From Rhipicephalus microplus (lineage: Eukaryota; Arthropoda; Arachnida; Ixodida; Ixodidae), in assembly GCF_043290135.1 (NCBI RefSeq), contig NC_134701.1:11322001-11386000 (forward strand): a stretch of DNA of 64,000 nucleotides. The letters run 5' to 3'. A program made the translations under genes and the position numbers. The first letter of the stretch is position 1. The number at the start of each line of letters is the position of its first letter. Of this stretch, positions 31,061 through 42,240 are shown piece after piece. Under the pieces are notes generated by a model. It saw only the letters and a program-made list of their open reading frames with translations. It was not told the DNA's origin and made no database searches.

Positions 31061-31194
31061 CGTGTAGCACCACTGTCTGTACCGGTGTGAACCAGGGTAG
31101 TGATCCAGATAACTCGAACATGCAATACGAAGTAGGTACTTAAGCAGATACTTTCAAATATCACCAAAATACTTTCAAACATCATCTTCGTGGT

Positions 31195-31640
31195 GCGGGA
31201 AAATTTCTCATCGGCACTTTTCACGTGATGGCGTAAGGTGGCTGCAGGGAGTATGTGGCTGCCTGTAGCGGCAAATGGTACCCTTGTTATTCAATATTCT
31301 TCGATTGGGAGTAGCATTTCGCCCTGCTTTGGTGTACCTTGGTACCACAGAAGGCGAAGGACGTCACAATACTCCTCAGCCAGCTCAATTTGAAGAAAAG
31401 GCTTTTCTATGTCAGACATTAGGACCACATTGTGCACTAGAAACCGAATTAGAATGTCTGATAAACTTTTCTTCACGTTGGGTCCTGCGCTCGTTGAATG
31501 ATAGCTTCCCTACTGCTTTGGAGGACGCCTCAAACACGACCCTCAACTTGGTTGTTTCGCTGCATGGCCGGGCAACTTCTCGGTGTGGCATGTGATAAAT
31601 GGGCCCCTGCAGGGACTCATGTACTTTGTTCACTTTCTCA
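31195..31640 (-). pseudogene. pol: BEL/Pao reverse transcriptase, N-terminal part
   Basis: Overlapping minus-strand frames give IYHMPHREVARPCSETTKLR then VVFEASSKA, the Pao-type RT entry, and after a frame change VHNVVLMSDIEKPFLQIELA, with DIEK holding the first catalytic Asp. YCDVLRLLWY follows; a TGA near 31300 interrupts ITRVPFAATG, the next conserved block. The YxDD box is not present because the element is truncated. Confidence 0.8.
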
Positions 31641-32278
31641 GCGTGTTCGACCTGAAGGTAGTTACAGTTTGCCTGGTCGTAGCTGTGGATCGGTTCATCA
31701 TTTCGCAGTAGTTCCTTCGAGAGTGAGTAAAGCTTGTGCGATGCCGTTCTCCTGTCGTCGGTCTTTCAATGAAAGCCTGACTTCGTATTGACTGTTCTTG
31801 TGAACGATGGTGTCCTCAAATGCCCCAAGAAAATTGTAGTTTTCAATGGTCAAAGTTGCGTCATCGATGATGTCAAGGTGTTCCAGTTTTCAGCTTGATC
31901 TAGCTTGACAAGGAACGTCATCTGGTTACTGGTTCACGCTGACGCGCATCACGCCGACGCTCATCAGGTGCGTTGAAGCAGACGATGTTGTGTCTGTGCC
32001 CTGTAGCACCCACCCAAACACAGTCTCTGCGGCTACGAGCCTCTCGTTGAAGCGCTTGACACTACCTGTTGTGATGTCCCAGTAGTAATCAGCTCCAACA
32101 AGCAGCTCGATTCCAACTCCAGGCCGGTAGCCGTCAGGTACTGCGTCAGCAATTTTGAGGTCCTGTTACTGCGCGAAGTTGGTAACGTGGTCGTCCGGTG
32201 GGGCAGCAGGTCTCCACTGATCTCGAGTATCTCGAGTGCTTCTATGCGGGCTCTGGGGTTGTAGCGCCAGTTCTTGAG
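31641..32278 (-). other. BEL/Pao interior between protease and RT, decayed
   Basis: No open frame above 60 codons on the minus strand and no clear motif. By position this should be the protease C-terminus and the RT connection. Confidence 0.45.
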
Positions 32279-32521
32279 CTAGCATTCCATCCGATGGCAC
32301 CGTCTTTCCTCCAACGGCCTCTGGCTTCCAAAGGCATAGATAGTCAGCCTCTTCTCTCCTATGACGTAGAGCTTTAGATGACGGGGAACCTCCTTTCGTG
32401 TGAATGTTGTCTTTCTACTACAATTGAGGTGCATTCGCACCAAAGCAGTCTGATTTTCTCCTTCTGCGAATGCTCGTGCCGTCTGTAGAAGTACTTTCGA
32501 GTTTCCTCGGATTTGCTTCAC
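32279..32521 (-). pseudogene. BEL/Pao protease remnant (DUF1758-like)
   Basis: The minus-strand frame contains VLLQTARAFAEGENQTALVR, the strand that leads into the active site in DUF1758 proteases, then RHLKLYVIGEKRLTIYAFGS. In functional relatives a D-[TG]-G-S segment follows the first block; here it reads MHLNCSRKTTF, so the catalytic Asp is lost. Confidence 0.65.
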
Positions 32522-33779
32522 CTCTAGCGATCACTGGGCTGTGACACCGGCTGCTGAAGCGCCTTCACCTGTGGGAAGCGGCACTGCTCTTTAGTTGAGC
32601 TCGCAGACGCCCGTTCATGCCACCCCAAACATTTCGCTTACATCAGCCATCTCGATGTTCACCACTCGGCGGCGTGGTGATTTTTTTTCGGGCACTTGTA
32701 ACAGCACCGCTCCTTTGCCATCACCTCTTTTTTTTCTTGTCTATACAGCTTTCCGTGGTGTGCCCTTCTTGATTACAAAAGACGCAGAGAACCTCACCTC
32801 CCATGACTACTAGAGCAGACGCAGGCGGTACCTGATGGCGATCTCTAGTGCTTGGAGCTTTCTGTTGCGTGGAAGCTTCAGGCACCGGTCGTATTGCGCG
32901 CTGGGCTCTCTCTCTCGGCTCTCTACCTCCACTTTCAGGAAATTCAGAAACTGCTGAAGGTCATTTTCAGCAACGGCTTCTGTTGTTGTCTTTCTCCGAT
33001 AGTACTCGATGCAAAGCTCATTTGGGATACCTTTCCGGAGAATGGTCAATAGAAGCACGCCGTATGTGCTCGAAGCCGCACGCAATGCCCCGAGACTGTG
33101 GACACCCGTCTGGAGTTCATCGTAAGTGTCCTTAGCCTATCGGTATCTTGAACATTGTACACCGGGTGGACTACTAGCAATCGCGACATGTGCTCCTCAG
33201 TGATGACCTCGTATTTGCCTAGTCTTTGAACCAATGTTTTCACAGCTATTTAGTAGTTTAGTTCACTGAGTGGCAGTCCGTCGATAGCAGCCGCAGCCTT
33301 TCCAGTTAGATAGCTGGTCAGATACTGGAACTTGTCGATGGTATGGGGCGCTGAATTTTTGTGAATTGTGCACTCGAACTGGTTCTGGCATCTGGTCAAT
33401 GAGCACAGATCCCCATTGAACTTCACAATCTCAAGCTTTGGAAGTCTGGTTGTCAATAACAGTAACTGGAGAGACGAAGGCGCCACTGTGCCCTGAATAC
33501 AACCAGCATGTACTGCTTGTACCGAATCGTTAGTTTCCGATGAGGTGCTTGACCGTGTTTTGCTTAAGGCTTCGTTCTTTGGGCTTGCTTAATTTTGGTT
33601 TTCATGGTGGGGATCTTTTGGTTGCAGTCAGTGCATTCGGTGAGCGTGGCATCGAATTCCTGTAGCTCAATCTTCTTCTCGATGGCGTCGTTGACTCTCT
33701 TGAGTTGATTGGCTTGCTCTTTAAGATTTTCTAAATGTTCTTCGAGCTCACCGATTGCTGTGGCAGGTGTTTGCAGCAA
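32522..33779 (-). pseudogene. gag: BEL/Pao gag region
   Basis: Pieces of Gag in changing frames. 33564-33779 has a coiled coil (ELEEHLENLKEQANQLKRVN). 33250-33486 has LPKLEIVKFNGDL and FQYLTSYLTGKAAAAIDGLP, a DUF1759 signature. 32810-33243 has YEVITEEHMSRLLVVHPVYN and LQQFLNFLKVEVESRERE, the continuation of that domain. Near 32640-32800 the translation looks like a decayed Cys/His knuckle. Typical BEL/Pao Gag order is preserved, but there are at least four frame breaks. Confidence 0.78.
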
Positions 33780-33903
33780 GACGCTGCTCTCTGCGATGAT
33801 GGCGTTGATGGCTTGTCGAAGGGTGGCTTGCTTTTTCTGCAGTCGCTCCTTGGCGCTTTCGATGTCAGCTGGCGAGGAGATCCCGGGTTTCGGCCCCCGA
33901 AAA

Positions 33904-34297
33904 TGTAGATGAATACTTGCGCTCTAATATTTGTCGACTGACTCTACATAGGAAATCGAATTCTTCGCTGCGCGGTAACTATAGCAGGGCGGCTGGGCCG
34001 CGCGAGCAGGAGCCTTGAAAAGGAGCGACTCGACTCGTAGGTGACGGTTTCAAGACTGCTTTATTGAACATGGCTAGCAAGGTGGAAAGGAAAAGGGTAG
34101 TTATAATACGAAGAATAAAAGATCGGAGCTGGTCCAGAAGGCTACTGCGGGAATGGTGCGGGCTAAACCCATTCGCTCCCGTCAGCTTCTTGTTGGCGGC
34201 TTTCTTCTGGACCTGTGAAATTGGGCAGCGAAGATCAATGTCTTCGACGGCGCCTGTGTGGCGGGAAGGCAGGACGAACACTTCTGAATTCTCAACA
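33904..34297 (-). repeat. 5' LTR of the BEL/Pao element (probable)
   Basis: On the minus strand it starts TGTTGAGAATTCAG, has AATAAAGCAGTCTTG, and ends TTCATCTACA. Immediately after comes GGGGGCCGAAACCCGGGAT, the kind of sequence seen just after the LTR in tick BEL elements. No second copy is in the window, so limits are inferred from TG/CA ends. Confidence 0.6.
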
Positions 34298-35735
34298 GCT
34301 TTCTGAAGAGGCGAAAGTTAAGCTGACTGATTTCTCAATAAGATGAAACTTTTTTATTGCGCGTTTTGTTAAAAAAAGACGTACACGTAGTGTGAAAATG
34401 TCATCTGCAAAAGCAGTTTCAACTGACGACTGACGCACTCACATAATGAGAAATCATTCAATCCAGAATATCTGAACTAATGCGAAAATCATCAACAATT
34501 TCGAAGAGGACACTTCATATTTGACTGAATCACGTTTGTTATGACCACACGCATAGTTTTTTTGCAGAACTTGAGTACCAGACGATGCTGAAGTTCAGAG
34601 ACATGGAGAGGCTTGAAGCGATCAGAAGTTTTTCGAGAAAGAACGTTGCTTGAAACAGTGTTTGCAGGTTGACTTGTATTTGTCTGGACAACAGCGCTGC
34701 CTTGACGAAGAAGAGTTCGCTTGTCAAAACGTTGGCTCCGTCGACATGCTCTGTGATAACTTTAAAAGTATTTAGTCCATCACGTGTATTTGAGTGACAC
34801 TATTAGAAGTAAATACTCAATAATTTTTTAACCCGGGCTACAAAAATTTCATGAACAGGAAACAGCCGATAATTACTTGACATCATTTGAACTAGATGCC
34901 AAATTAAAAAAAACTAAAGCTATGTGGCCCAGCCAACTTGAATTCAAACCTTTCAATAAACGCATTTCCCTGACAGGAGCTTGGCTGCCGTCTTCAGCAA
35001 TCATTCAAGCGACACTGAACTTCTGTCAGTGCAGTCAGGCTTCCAGAGAACTGGGTTTCCTCGTATGTATTGATGCAAATTAACACCTGTTCGAATAAAG
35101 GGTGAAAACTCTTGTTCTCACCTGTTGCCTTTGGGAAACGATGAAAAACCTTCGTGTAACAAAAAATCGTGGTGTTAGCACACCTCAGAGCCGCGAAAAC
35201 AGGTGATGCTCGATTAAGCCATCTTCGACGAATGCATGGTTGACCTGTTCTGCTTGTTCGGCGTAGCTCGCTGCAGCTTCCGTTGTCTGCCCACCATGAC
35301 TCGGTGGCTTTATCTTCCCGTAGTTGACACGCCAACAGAACGAGATAACCGAGCGCGATCCAACTTCTAGTATCACAGAGCGAGGGGCGAGAAGGAGCGA
35401 AGACAATCGCTACGAACGCAAGTTCATCACTTCCTGCATTTCGCCATATTTATAATTCACAAAATAAGGAATAATAAAAGACATATTAACAAAATAGAAG
35501 TTATTTACGAAAGTATTATTATTTCGTATTTTTTAAAGACAGAGAAAGAGATAAATAGAAAGGAAAGGCATGGAGATTGTATTTTTGAAAACTTGTAAAA
35601 GCCAATAAATGCGAAGCGAACATTCACATCAACCTCACTCCGTTCAACCGGATCTTAGGATGCCAGGCAACCGCTACGAGCATGCAAAACTAATCAATAT
35701 GTCGGGTTTGACGTCCCAAAACGAGAAACTGAAAC
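34298..35735. other. No gene recognised
   Basis: AT-rich DNA without recognisable frames. A 25-bp phrase at 35697-35722 resembles the end of the tick SINE (minus strand) but is too short and diverged to assign. Confidence 0.5.
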
Positions 35736-35789
35736 TAGCGCTGGGTTTTGTGGGACCTGGTCTATCTTACTCGAGAGACCACGCCGCCA

Positions 35790-36012
35790 CCTGTGATAAC
35801 GCTGGAATATTCGCTAGCACATGAGTCAAAGTCGACACGCTTCAGCGCTTGTCAGATTACCGAGGGCGTATGCTGAGTTGGCTGCTGTCAGTGCACAGCG
35901 TTTATTGCCTCTTATATGGCTTTCCATTTCTTGGCCAAGTGTTCAGCCAAATAAAGAGTTTCATCTTGGACAAAGCGAGTGCGTCCTTTCTTAACGTCAC
36001 GACCGTGTGATA
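35790..36012 (+). repeat. Decayed gypsy-type LTR relic
   Basis: Shares phrases in the same order with the gypsy 1 LTR: GATAACGCTGGAATATTCG, CGCTTGTCAG, GTTCAGCCAAATAAAGAGTT and AACGTCACGACCGTGTGA, against GATAACGCTACAACATTCG, CGCTTGTCAG, GTTCGCCCAAATAAACAGTT and CACGTCACGACCCCGTGA. The left part is lost or too diverged. A second family member or a very old copy; no partner LTR, so probably solo. Confidence 0.6.
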
Positions 36013-36515
36013 GCCAACCGAGTACAACGACGTTGCAAGCTTGAAGCAGTCATGTTCAACCAGATCGATTAGCTTCGTTGTGCTTAGTTCTTCTACGACC
36101 TAGCAACAACTGCGTACTTTTTCCCCCCCTCGAAGCCGAGCAGTAACGCTATGCATGACTTCATAATGTGGCCGTGTAATTGGAATGCCTGGATATGTTG
36201 TTCCCAGTGTAAGTTCTTACCGGCCCCAGCGACGTAGTGCTTCACCAGTGACGTCATAAAACGAGATGTTTCCAGGAATGAACACCTTAGAACCACGCAG
36301 CGCCGCCGCCGGAGCTCCGTGCGCAAGCGCGCCGAGCAACACGAGCGCGCTCCAGGCGCAGCAGATGGCTCGCGCTGTGCGGCGCAGTCCACGTGGCCAT
36401 TCGCTCTTTAGTTCCCAACTCCGAGCGCCGCAGACGCTCTATCTCGTCAACCTACCGCCTTTATGAAAGCCATCAGCGAGATCAGGCGCTTAGCCATTTG
36501 CGTCCTATTTCCAAG

Positions 36516-36669
36516 TGTACCCGGCAAGGCTATTGCATCACGACTGCGCATCGGACATGCGCAGATACTCACGGTGCGCTATCGTGCGCCTATATAATCA
36601 GTGACTGAATAAACCGATGCCACTTCTTGTTCTGGCCATCATGCTGTATCGTCGTCCTTGCTAGTTACA
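36516..36669 (+). repeat. 5' LTR of gypsy 2
   Basis: TGTACCCGGC to CTAGTTACA. CCTATATAATCA supplies a TATA-type box and GAATAAACCG a polyadenylation signal. At 154 bp it is unusually short for gypsy. Confidence 0.9.
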
Positions 36670-36728
36670 TGGTATCAGAAGTGGCCACCGCAGACCGAAG
36701 CACGGCAGCAATGGCGCGGAATCCCCAT

Positions 36729-37359
36729 GGACCTACTGAAGCCGCCGGAGCCATTGCGCCCATAGGGCAACTTGTCTGAAAATTGAAAGCGCTTCAAGCA
36801 AAGGTTCGAGCTTTTTCTGCAAGCAACGGCAGCCGAGAAGTCCACGAGAAGTGACTCCTCGAAAGTGGCGCTCTTGTTGAGCTTCGCGGGAGAAGAAGTG
36901 CTCGACATCTTCAACAACTTGCAGTACGGCCCCGGAGAAAGCAAGGAATGTTACGACACGGTCGTGCGGAAGTTCGACGCCTGCTTCTCCGAGGTGAGCA
37001 ATGAAATTCACGAAAGATATGTTTTTCGTACAGGAAGCCAAGCGGAGAAAGAACCTTTTGAGAAGTTTGTGCGGTACTTAAAGAAGCAGGCGACACAGTG
37101 CAACTTTGGGGATCAGCACGATTCACTGATTAGAGACCAAATTGTGTTTGGTACGAACGACCCAAAGCTGCGTGAAAGAATGCTTGCCGAGAGAGGCCTG
37201 ACGCTACTAAAAGCCGAGGAAATGTGTAAAGCGGCAGAAGCAGCGGCACTAAGGAGCCTAGTTTGGAATAGGACAGAAGACAACATTGACGCAGTTTCAA
37301 GAGGCAAAACGGTGACGAAAAAACGGCAGCAGCGGAAAAAAAAAGGAGACTCGCGATAA
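36729..37359 (+). pseudogene. gag: Gag of gypsy 2
   Basis: From ATG 36729 (MDLLKPPEP) the frame has two stops within the first 20 codons, then runs open to 37359. It shows KRFKQRFELFLQA, a Gag core with LLSFAGEEVLDIFNNLQYGP and GDQHDSLIRDQIVFGTNDPK, and ends in a Lys/Arg-rich tail. A frameshift near 37350 leads into two CCHC-like knuckles in the pol frame (CRKCDRKHKPKQC and CHSCRKYNHFASCC, 37375-37480), as usual for this clade. Confidence 0.8.
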
Positions 37360-39457
37360 TCAAGACATTTGCTGCAGGAAGTGCGACCGCAAACATAAAC
37401 CTAAGCAATGCACCGCGTATGGTAAATTATGTCATTCTTGCCGCAAATACAACCACTTTGCAAGTTGTTGCCAGAAGTCTACCGCCATTAGCGAAGTAGC
37501 TAATCTCGTTGAGAATGACTTTGAGATTCTCGAAATCGGCTCCGATAATTGTCGCAAGAAATGCTGGACAATCAAGGCTCGAGTAAATGGCAGAGAAGTG
37601 ACGTTCAAAGTGGACACTGGTTCGCAGGCAAGCTTACTTCCATTTACAACGTACCGTAAGCTTGGATCTAAAGAAGCGTTGCAACCTACCGGGTCAGTGT
37701 TGTGCGCCTACAACGGGGGCGTTATTTCAAGTTATGGAACAACGTCACAGAAAGTATCTGTCGGAACCACCGAGATAAGCGTGAAATTCTTCATCGTAAA
37801 GAATGGGCGCCAAGCCATCCTTGGGCTCGATGCCAGTGAAGCGTTTGGATTGGTTCGACGTACGGTGGACGCTGTCAATGCCTCGTCTGAGTATGAACTT
37901 TTGAAAGATTTCGGGCACCTGTTCCAAGGGCTCGGCTGCTCGAAAACGCAGTACAGAATGGTCCTGGATCGGGAGGACTTGGAAGCACGGCTAACCGGTG
38001 CTACTTATTTTAGCTGTTTGGATGCAAACGCCGGCTTTCATCAGGTGCCCTTAGACAAGACATCAAAGATTTGTACGTTCTCGTCGCCTTTTGGCAGATA
38101 CCGTTTTCTAAGGCTACCTTTTGGCATCTCATCTGCACCCGAGGTGTTTCAGCAGGCATTTTGTCAGATATTTGACGGTCTGCCAGGCGTGCTCATATAT
38201 ATAGATGATATCCTGGTCTGGGGCTCAACGAAGGAAGAGCATGATGAGCGCCTGGTAGCAGTCCTCAAAACTGCTGAAACAGCTGGAATAACGTTTAATC
38301 TGCACAAGTGCAAGTTTGGCGTAAAAGAGCTACGGTTTCTGGGTGATATCATAAGTGCGAATGGCATATCCCCAAATCCAGGGCTCGTAAAAAGTTTGGT
38401 TCAAATGCCAGTGCCAACATGCAATGCCGATGTTCAACGTATGCTTGGTGTGTTGAACTACTTTGGAAAGTTTGTGCCGCAGCTATCTGGAAGAACGGCC
38501 CTGTTAAGAACTCTTATCAAGGCCAGTTCCGAGTTTCAGTGGACAGACAGCCACGCCAAAGAGCGGAAAAGCGTCACGCAAATTCTGACCACCGCTCCCG
38601 TGCTCGCAATATTTGACCCACAACGGGAAACAAGGTTGTCCTGCGATGCATCGAAGGACGGCATCGGTGCCGCTCTTCTGCAACGTCACAATAACGAGTG
38701 GCGGCCCGTAGTTTACGCATCTCGAGTACTGACTAAGGCAGAAAAACTGTACGCACAGATAGAAAAGGAGGCCCTAGGAATTTGCTTTGGATGCGAAAAA
38801 TTTCACCAGTTCGTCTACGGCCAGAAAGTCGCAATTGAAACGGACCACAAGCCACTCTTGTCAATTGCTCAAAAGGAAATTAGTGACATGCCACCTCGCT
38901 TTCAACGGTTCTTTTTGAGGTTGTTCAAGTATGATTTTGTTTTACAGTATATTCCTGGGAAGCACCTTGTTCTTGCAGACATGTTGTCCCGGTCAACTGC
39001 TGGCAACCAAGACGACGCTGGTGCTACTACCGACGTGGAAGTTCACGCAATCCAGCTTCTAGGTTACCGTGTCACAGAAGCAACGCAGAAAGAACTGCAA
39101 GCGGCAACGGCTCGTGACCGCTACCTACAGTCGGTGATCGCAAGTTTGTCGGCGGGGCTTCCAGTACAAGGTGAACTAAAGCCTTTTGAGCAAGAACTCT
39201 CATTTGTCATTGGAATACTTTTAAAGGCGTCGAAGGTTGTTATTCCGAAAAGCATGCGAAAAACTGTGCTTGAAAAAATTCATGCAGGTCACCTCTGCAT
39301 GCAAAAATGCAAAGAAAGGGCCAGACGCCTCGTGTTTTGGCCGGGGCTTAACGCTGAGATATCTTCCATGGTGCAACTTTGTCCTATATGCCGCAAGTAT
39401 GCTTACAAACAGCCCAAGGAACCGCTTCAAATGCGGCCCGTGCCAGGTTGTGCATGA
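37360..39457 (+). pseudogene. pol: Pol of gypsy 2: protease, RT (deleted fingers), RNase H, integrase start
   Basis: One open frame of about 690 codons. Zinc knuckles (37375-37480); protease with VDTGSQASLLPF, the DTG at 37613-37621; RT from FQGLGCSKTQYRMVLDRED, which jumps directly to LTGATYFSCLDANAGFHQVP. The roughly 100-residue fingers/palm segment between these (proline-rich entry and LNK block) is missing without a frame change. IYIDDILVW has YIDD at 38198-38209. RNase H follows (RLSCDASKDGIGAALLQ ... TDHKPLL), then integrase zinc domain (HAGHLCMQKCKERAR ... CPICRKY). The frame ends at 39457 before the catalytic core. Confidence 0.9.
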
Positions 39458-40391
39458 CATAGAGTTCGAGCTGATATTTTTTTGTTAGCGGGGGACTCGT
39501 ACATCGTTGTCTTTGACGCCTTATCAAACTTTCCGGAAGTTCAGAAACTACCTGACACGTCGGCGCAATCAACCATTGCAGCACTAAGCGCTATTTTTGT
39601 CAGATTTGGCGTGCCCGTCGAAGTATGCACTGATAACGGCCCACACTTTTCTAGCCATGAATTGTTTTTGTTTTCAAGGAGATACGACTCCACGCACGTC
39701 ACTTCAAGCCCTCATAATCTGCAGTCAAACGGGATTGCGGAAAAAGATGTGCAGATTGTGAAGCGCATCTTAAAAAAAAAACTGCGGATTCGGGCGACGA
39801 CTTCTAGCTGGGCCTGCTGGCCTACCGCTCTACCCCACTGGAGGACGGGCAATCCCCTGGTGAACTACTGCAAGGAAGGCGCCTTCGCGCCAACCTCCCG
39901 GACTTCAGTACGGTGACCGCAACCGACGTCAAAAAGCACAGCCAGGCCCAAGGGGGAAGACCTTTGCCTCCTCTGCAGAAGGGTGACGTCGTGAGGCTCA
40001 GAGACGCTGCATAGTCCCGGAAAGCTCAAGTGGTGGCTCGCCATATCCAAGATCCTACCTTGTCAAAACGGAGGACCAGAAGCTGTTAAGGCGCAACCGT
40101 CGTCACCTACTTTAAACTGGCGAACGGTTCATCAAGGAAAGTGACGACGACATTGATACCAGCTCAGCGGACAACAACGTTGGTGGCCATCCGACAGTGG
40201 CAACTTCAACTTCGCCAGCCAATGGCCGACGTCGCGAAGTTCCGACGTCGGGCGACCCTTCGCCACCTGTGGTGCGTGAGTCAACTTCACCACCGACGCC
40301 AGCTTTGAGAAGGTCGACTCGAACCGTGAAGCCACCACAGCGTCTTCATTATGACAAGGGCTTTAACCAAGTGTATGATATCATTTTTTGA
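39458..40391 (+). pseudogene. pol: Integrase core and tail of gypsy 2
   Basis: In a new frame from about 39485: AGDSYIVVFDALSNFPEVQK, then VPVEVCTDNGPHFSSHELFL with the second catalytic Asp, and HNLQSNGIAEKDVQIVKRIL with the Glu. The first Asp (usually in VGIDLF) lies in the damaged stretch 39450-39485. After about 39820 the frame shifts again. The C-terminal tail (40290-40391) reads RRSTRTVKPPQRLHYDKGFN, typical of this clade. Together three lesions. Confidence 0.82.
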
Positions 40392-40449
40392 AATGCCATG
40401 TACTTACCACCGTTTCGGTGGGTATGTAATTTGTTGTTAACGGAAAGGA

Positions 40450-40603
40450 TGTATCCGACAAGGCTATTGCATCACGACTGCGCATCGGACAAGCGCAGAT
40501 ACTCACGGCGCGCTATCGTGCACCTATATAATCAGTGACTGAATAAACCGATGCCACTTCTTGTTCTGGCTATCATGCTGTATCGTCGTCCTTGCTAGTT
40601 ACA
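40450..40603 (+). repeat. 3' LTR of gypsy 2
   Basis: 154 bp, TGTATCCGAC to CTAGTTACA, followed by TSD CCAAG. Confidence 0.9.
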
Positions 40604-40608
40604 CCAAG

Positions 40609-41183
40609 AAGCTTCACTCATCGGTTCTATTCGACTACTAACTTTTTTTGGTCGTGTGCCTTGTCATGGTGCAAAGACTCTCTCCGTGAACGCGGCAAGT
40701 CGGCCATTTCACGTATGCCAATGTAACAGCCTGGAAACGCCTGTTTCAGTATGTAGCACACTGCCAAACGTGTAATGAAGGTGAGCCGGTGATGATTTTA
40801 TGGCTAGTAATATTTTGTGAAAACCTTTGAGGTTTGTATTCACACATAAAGTGGTGTGAATTATAACATTTTGTGTCTACCGAATTTTTTTAGGTAAGTA
40901 CGCGTCATCTGCGTAATGCGTACCTTGGTCCATAGTTGCAAACTTGAGTAGTCTGGTACTTCTTAGCGTTCTTGTCCTCGTGCAGAGTATAGAAAGTGTA
41001 GCCACAGCCGACGTACCGGGTCTCGGCCCACACCAGCTGCGAAAATAAAGCCACAAAATCACTATCTCATACTGCACGATGAGGATACCGTTTACAACAA
41101 GAGCCAATCTTCATGCTATTAGAATGATATTGCCGTATAAATTCACGACACTCAATACTCAACCAAAGGCGTACTGCACCGTT
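40609..41183. other. No gene recognised
   Basis: Mixed DNA between the gypsy and the TCTA microsatellite. Confidence 0.5.
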
Positions 41184-41296
<113 letters not shown>

Positions 41297-41439
41297 GACT
41301 CTTATCTCCTCGGGCCGTTTCGATAATCATATATATACTGGAATCGGCATGGCGTAACATGACTGTATGACGAGCATAAGTTACTATTCGTAACCTGAAA
41401 ATCTTGACATGTATGCCTTGACTGTCATGATTTAAATTT

Positions 41440-42100
41440 CATGGTCTTGCTGCCCTTGCGGTGGTTTCGTTGATATGGCATACTGCAAAACTGGTATGGT
41501 ATGATATGACTGTATGGCGAACACAATAGACAGACCCTAACGTGGAAATCATGGCATGCTTGTCATGTAGGTCATCACTACTCGCTACGCTGCACACGTG
41601 GTCATTTTGCTAGCTTCACATATGCGAAATCGGTTATTACGTGACGTGAATGGATGATGAAGGTGTATGACTGGTGCAGACATGGAATCATGGTATGCGT
41701 GTAAAGTAAAAACATTACTGCATACCACGCTCATGATGCAATCGCGGCTGTTTCGCTATAGCTTCACATATACCAACTTTGGTGTTACGTGACGCGAACG
41801 GACGACGAAGGTAAATGAAACGTCCAAACATGATAACCATGACATGCATTTCATGTGAAACATGACTACTTGCCACGGTCATAGTACGGTTGCGGTCGTT
41901 TCACTAGCTTCACATATACCTATTTTAGGTTACGTGACGTCAATGAATGACGATGGTATATGACTGGTGCAAACATGATAATCGTGACATACGTGTCATG
42001 TAAGAGCATGGCACCATACCAGGCTCATGATGCGCTCGCAGCCGTTTCGCTAGCTTCACATATATGAAGTTTGGTAGTACGTGACGTGAATGGACGGAGA
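41440..42100. repeat. Tandem repeat of about 146 bp
   Basis: The phrase TAGCTTCACATAT recurs at 41611, 41759, 41905 and 42051, giving spacings of 148, 146 and 146 bp. Each unit includes TTACGTGACG and a CAT/ATG-rich part. A partial, more diverged unit lies at 41440-41600. Units are diverged from each other. Period is close to the about 149-bp RMR-1 tandem repeat I recall from cattle tick, but identity was not checked. The same family appears at 61080-61500. Confidence 0.85.
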
Positions 42101-42107
42101 AGATAAT

Positions 42108-42240
42108 TTTTCTTTCTTGATATTTACATTACAGTTTGGTCTAATATCTTCCCCTATACTTTCCTTGGCATTATTGTGCGTTAGATATCATTATTATTGT
42201 GTAGAACACAGAAAAACGAGCCCTTAAGAAAACACTTCTC
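42108..42240 (+). repeat. tRNA-related unit, right-end fragment (interrupted copy)
   Basis: Matches 43740-43870 nearly base for base (ATATCTTCCCCTA, TTTCCTTGGCATTATTGT, GAGCCCTTAAGAAAACACT). It is the tail of the ~460-bp unit described at 43425, cut off by the LINE at 42241. Confidence 0.8.

Larger units (their letters stand above)
31080..34297 (-). mobile_element. BEL/Pao retrotransposon, 3'-truncated and decayed
   Basis: Read right to left: LTR (33904-34297), primer-site region, gag with DUF1759-type core (32810-33779), DUF1758-type protease remnant (32279-32521) and the beginning of a Pao RT (31195-31640). The element ends inside RT, where a Penelope fragment begins (about 31060-31190). 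RNase H, integrase and 3' LTR are missing. Several frame changes lie in each domain. Confidence 0.8.
36516..40603 (+). mobile_element. Ty3/gypsy retrotransposon 2, short LTRs
   Basis: Bounded by 154-bp LTRs with TSD CCAAG (36511-36515 and 40604-40608). The LTRs differ at six positions by my count (about 4%). After the 5' LTR comes TGGTATCAGAAGTGG, the primer-site region. The 3' LTR is preceded by purine-rich CGGAAAGGA. Gag, protease, RT, RNase H and integrase are present. Total 4088 bp is short, partly because the RT fingers region is deleted in frame. Stops and frameshifts in gag and integrase make it inactive. Confidence 0.9.

Noticed and set aside
31498..31791. Plus-strand frames in the BEL/Pao region as host genes
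   Set aside because: They are antisense to recognisable Pao RT and Gag segments on the minus strand.
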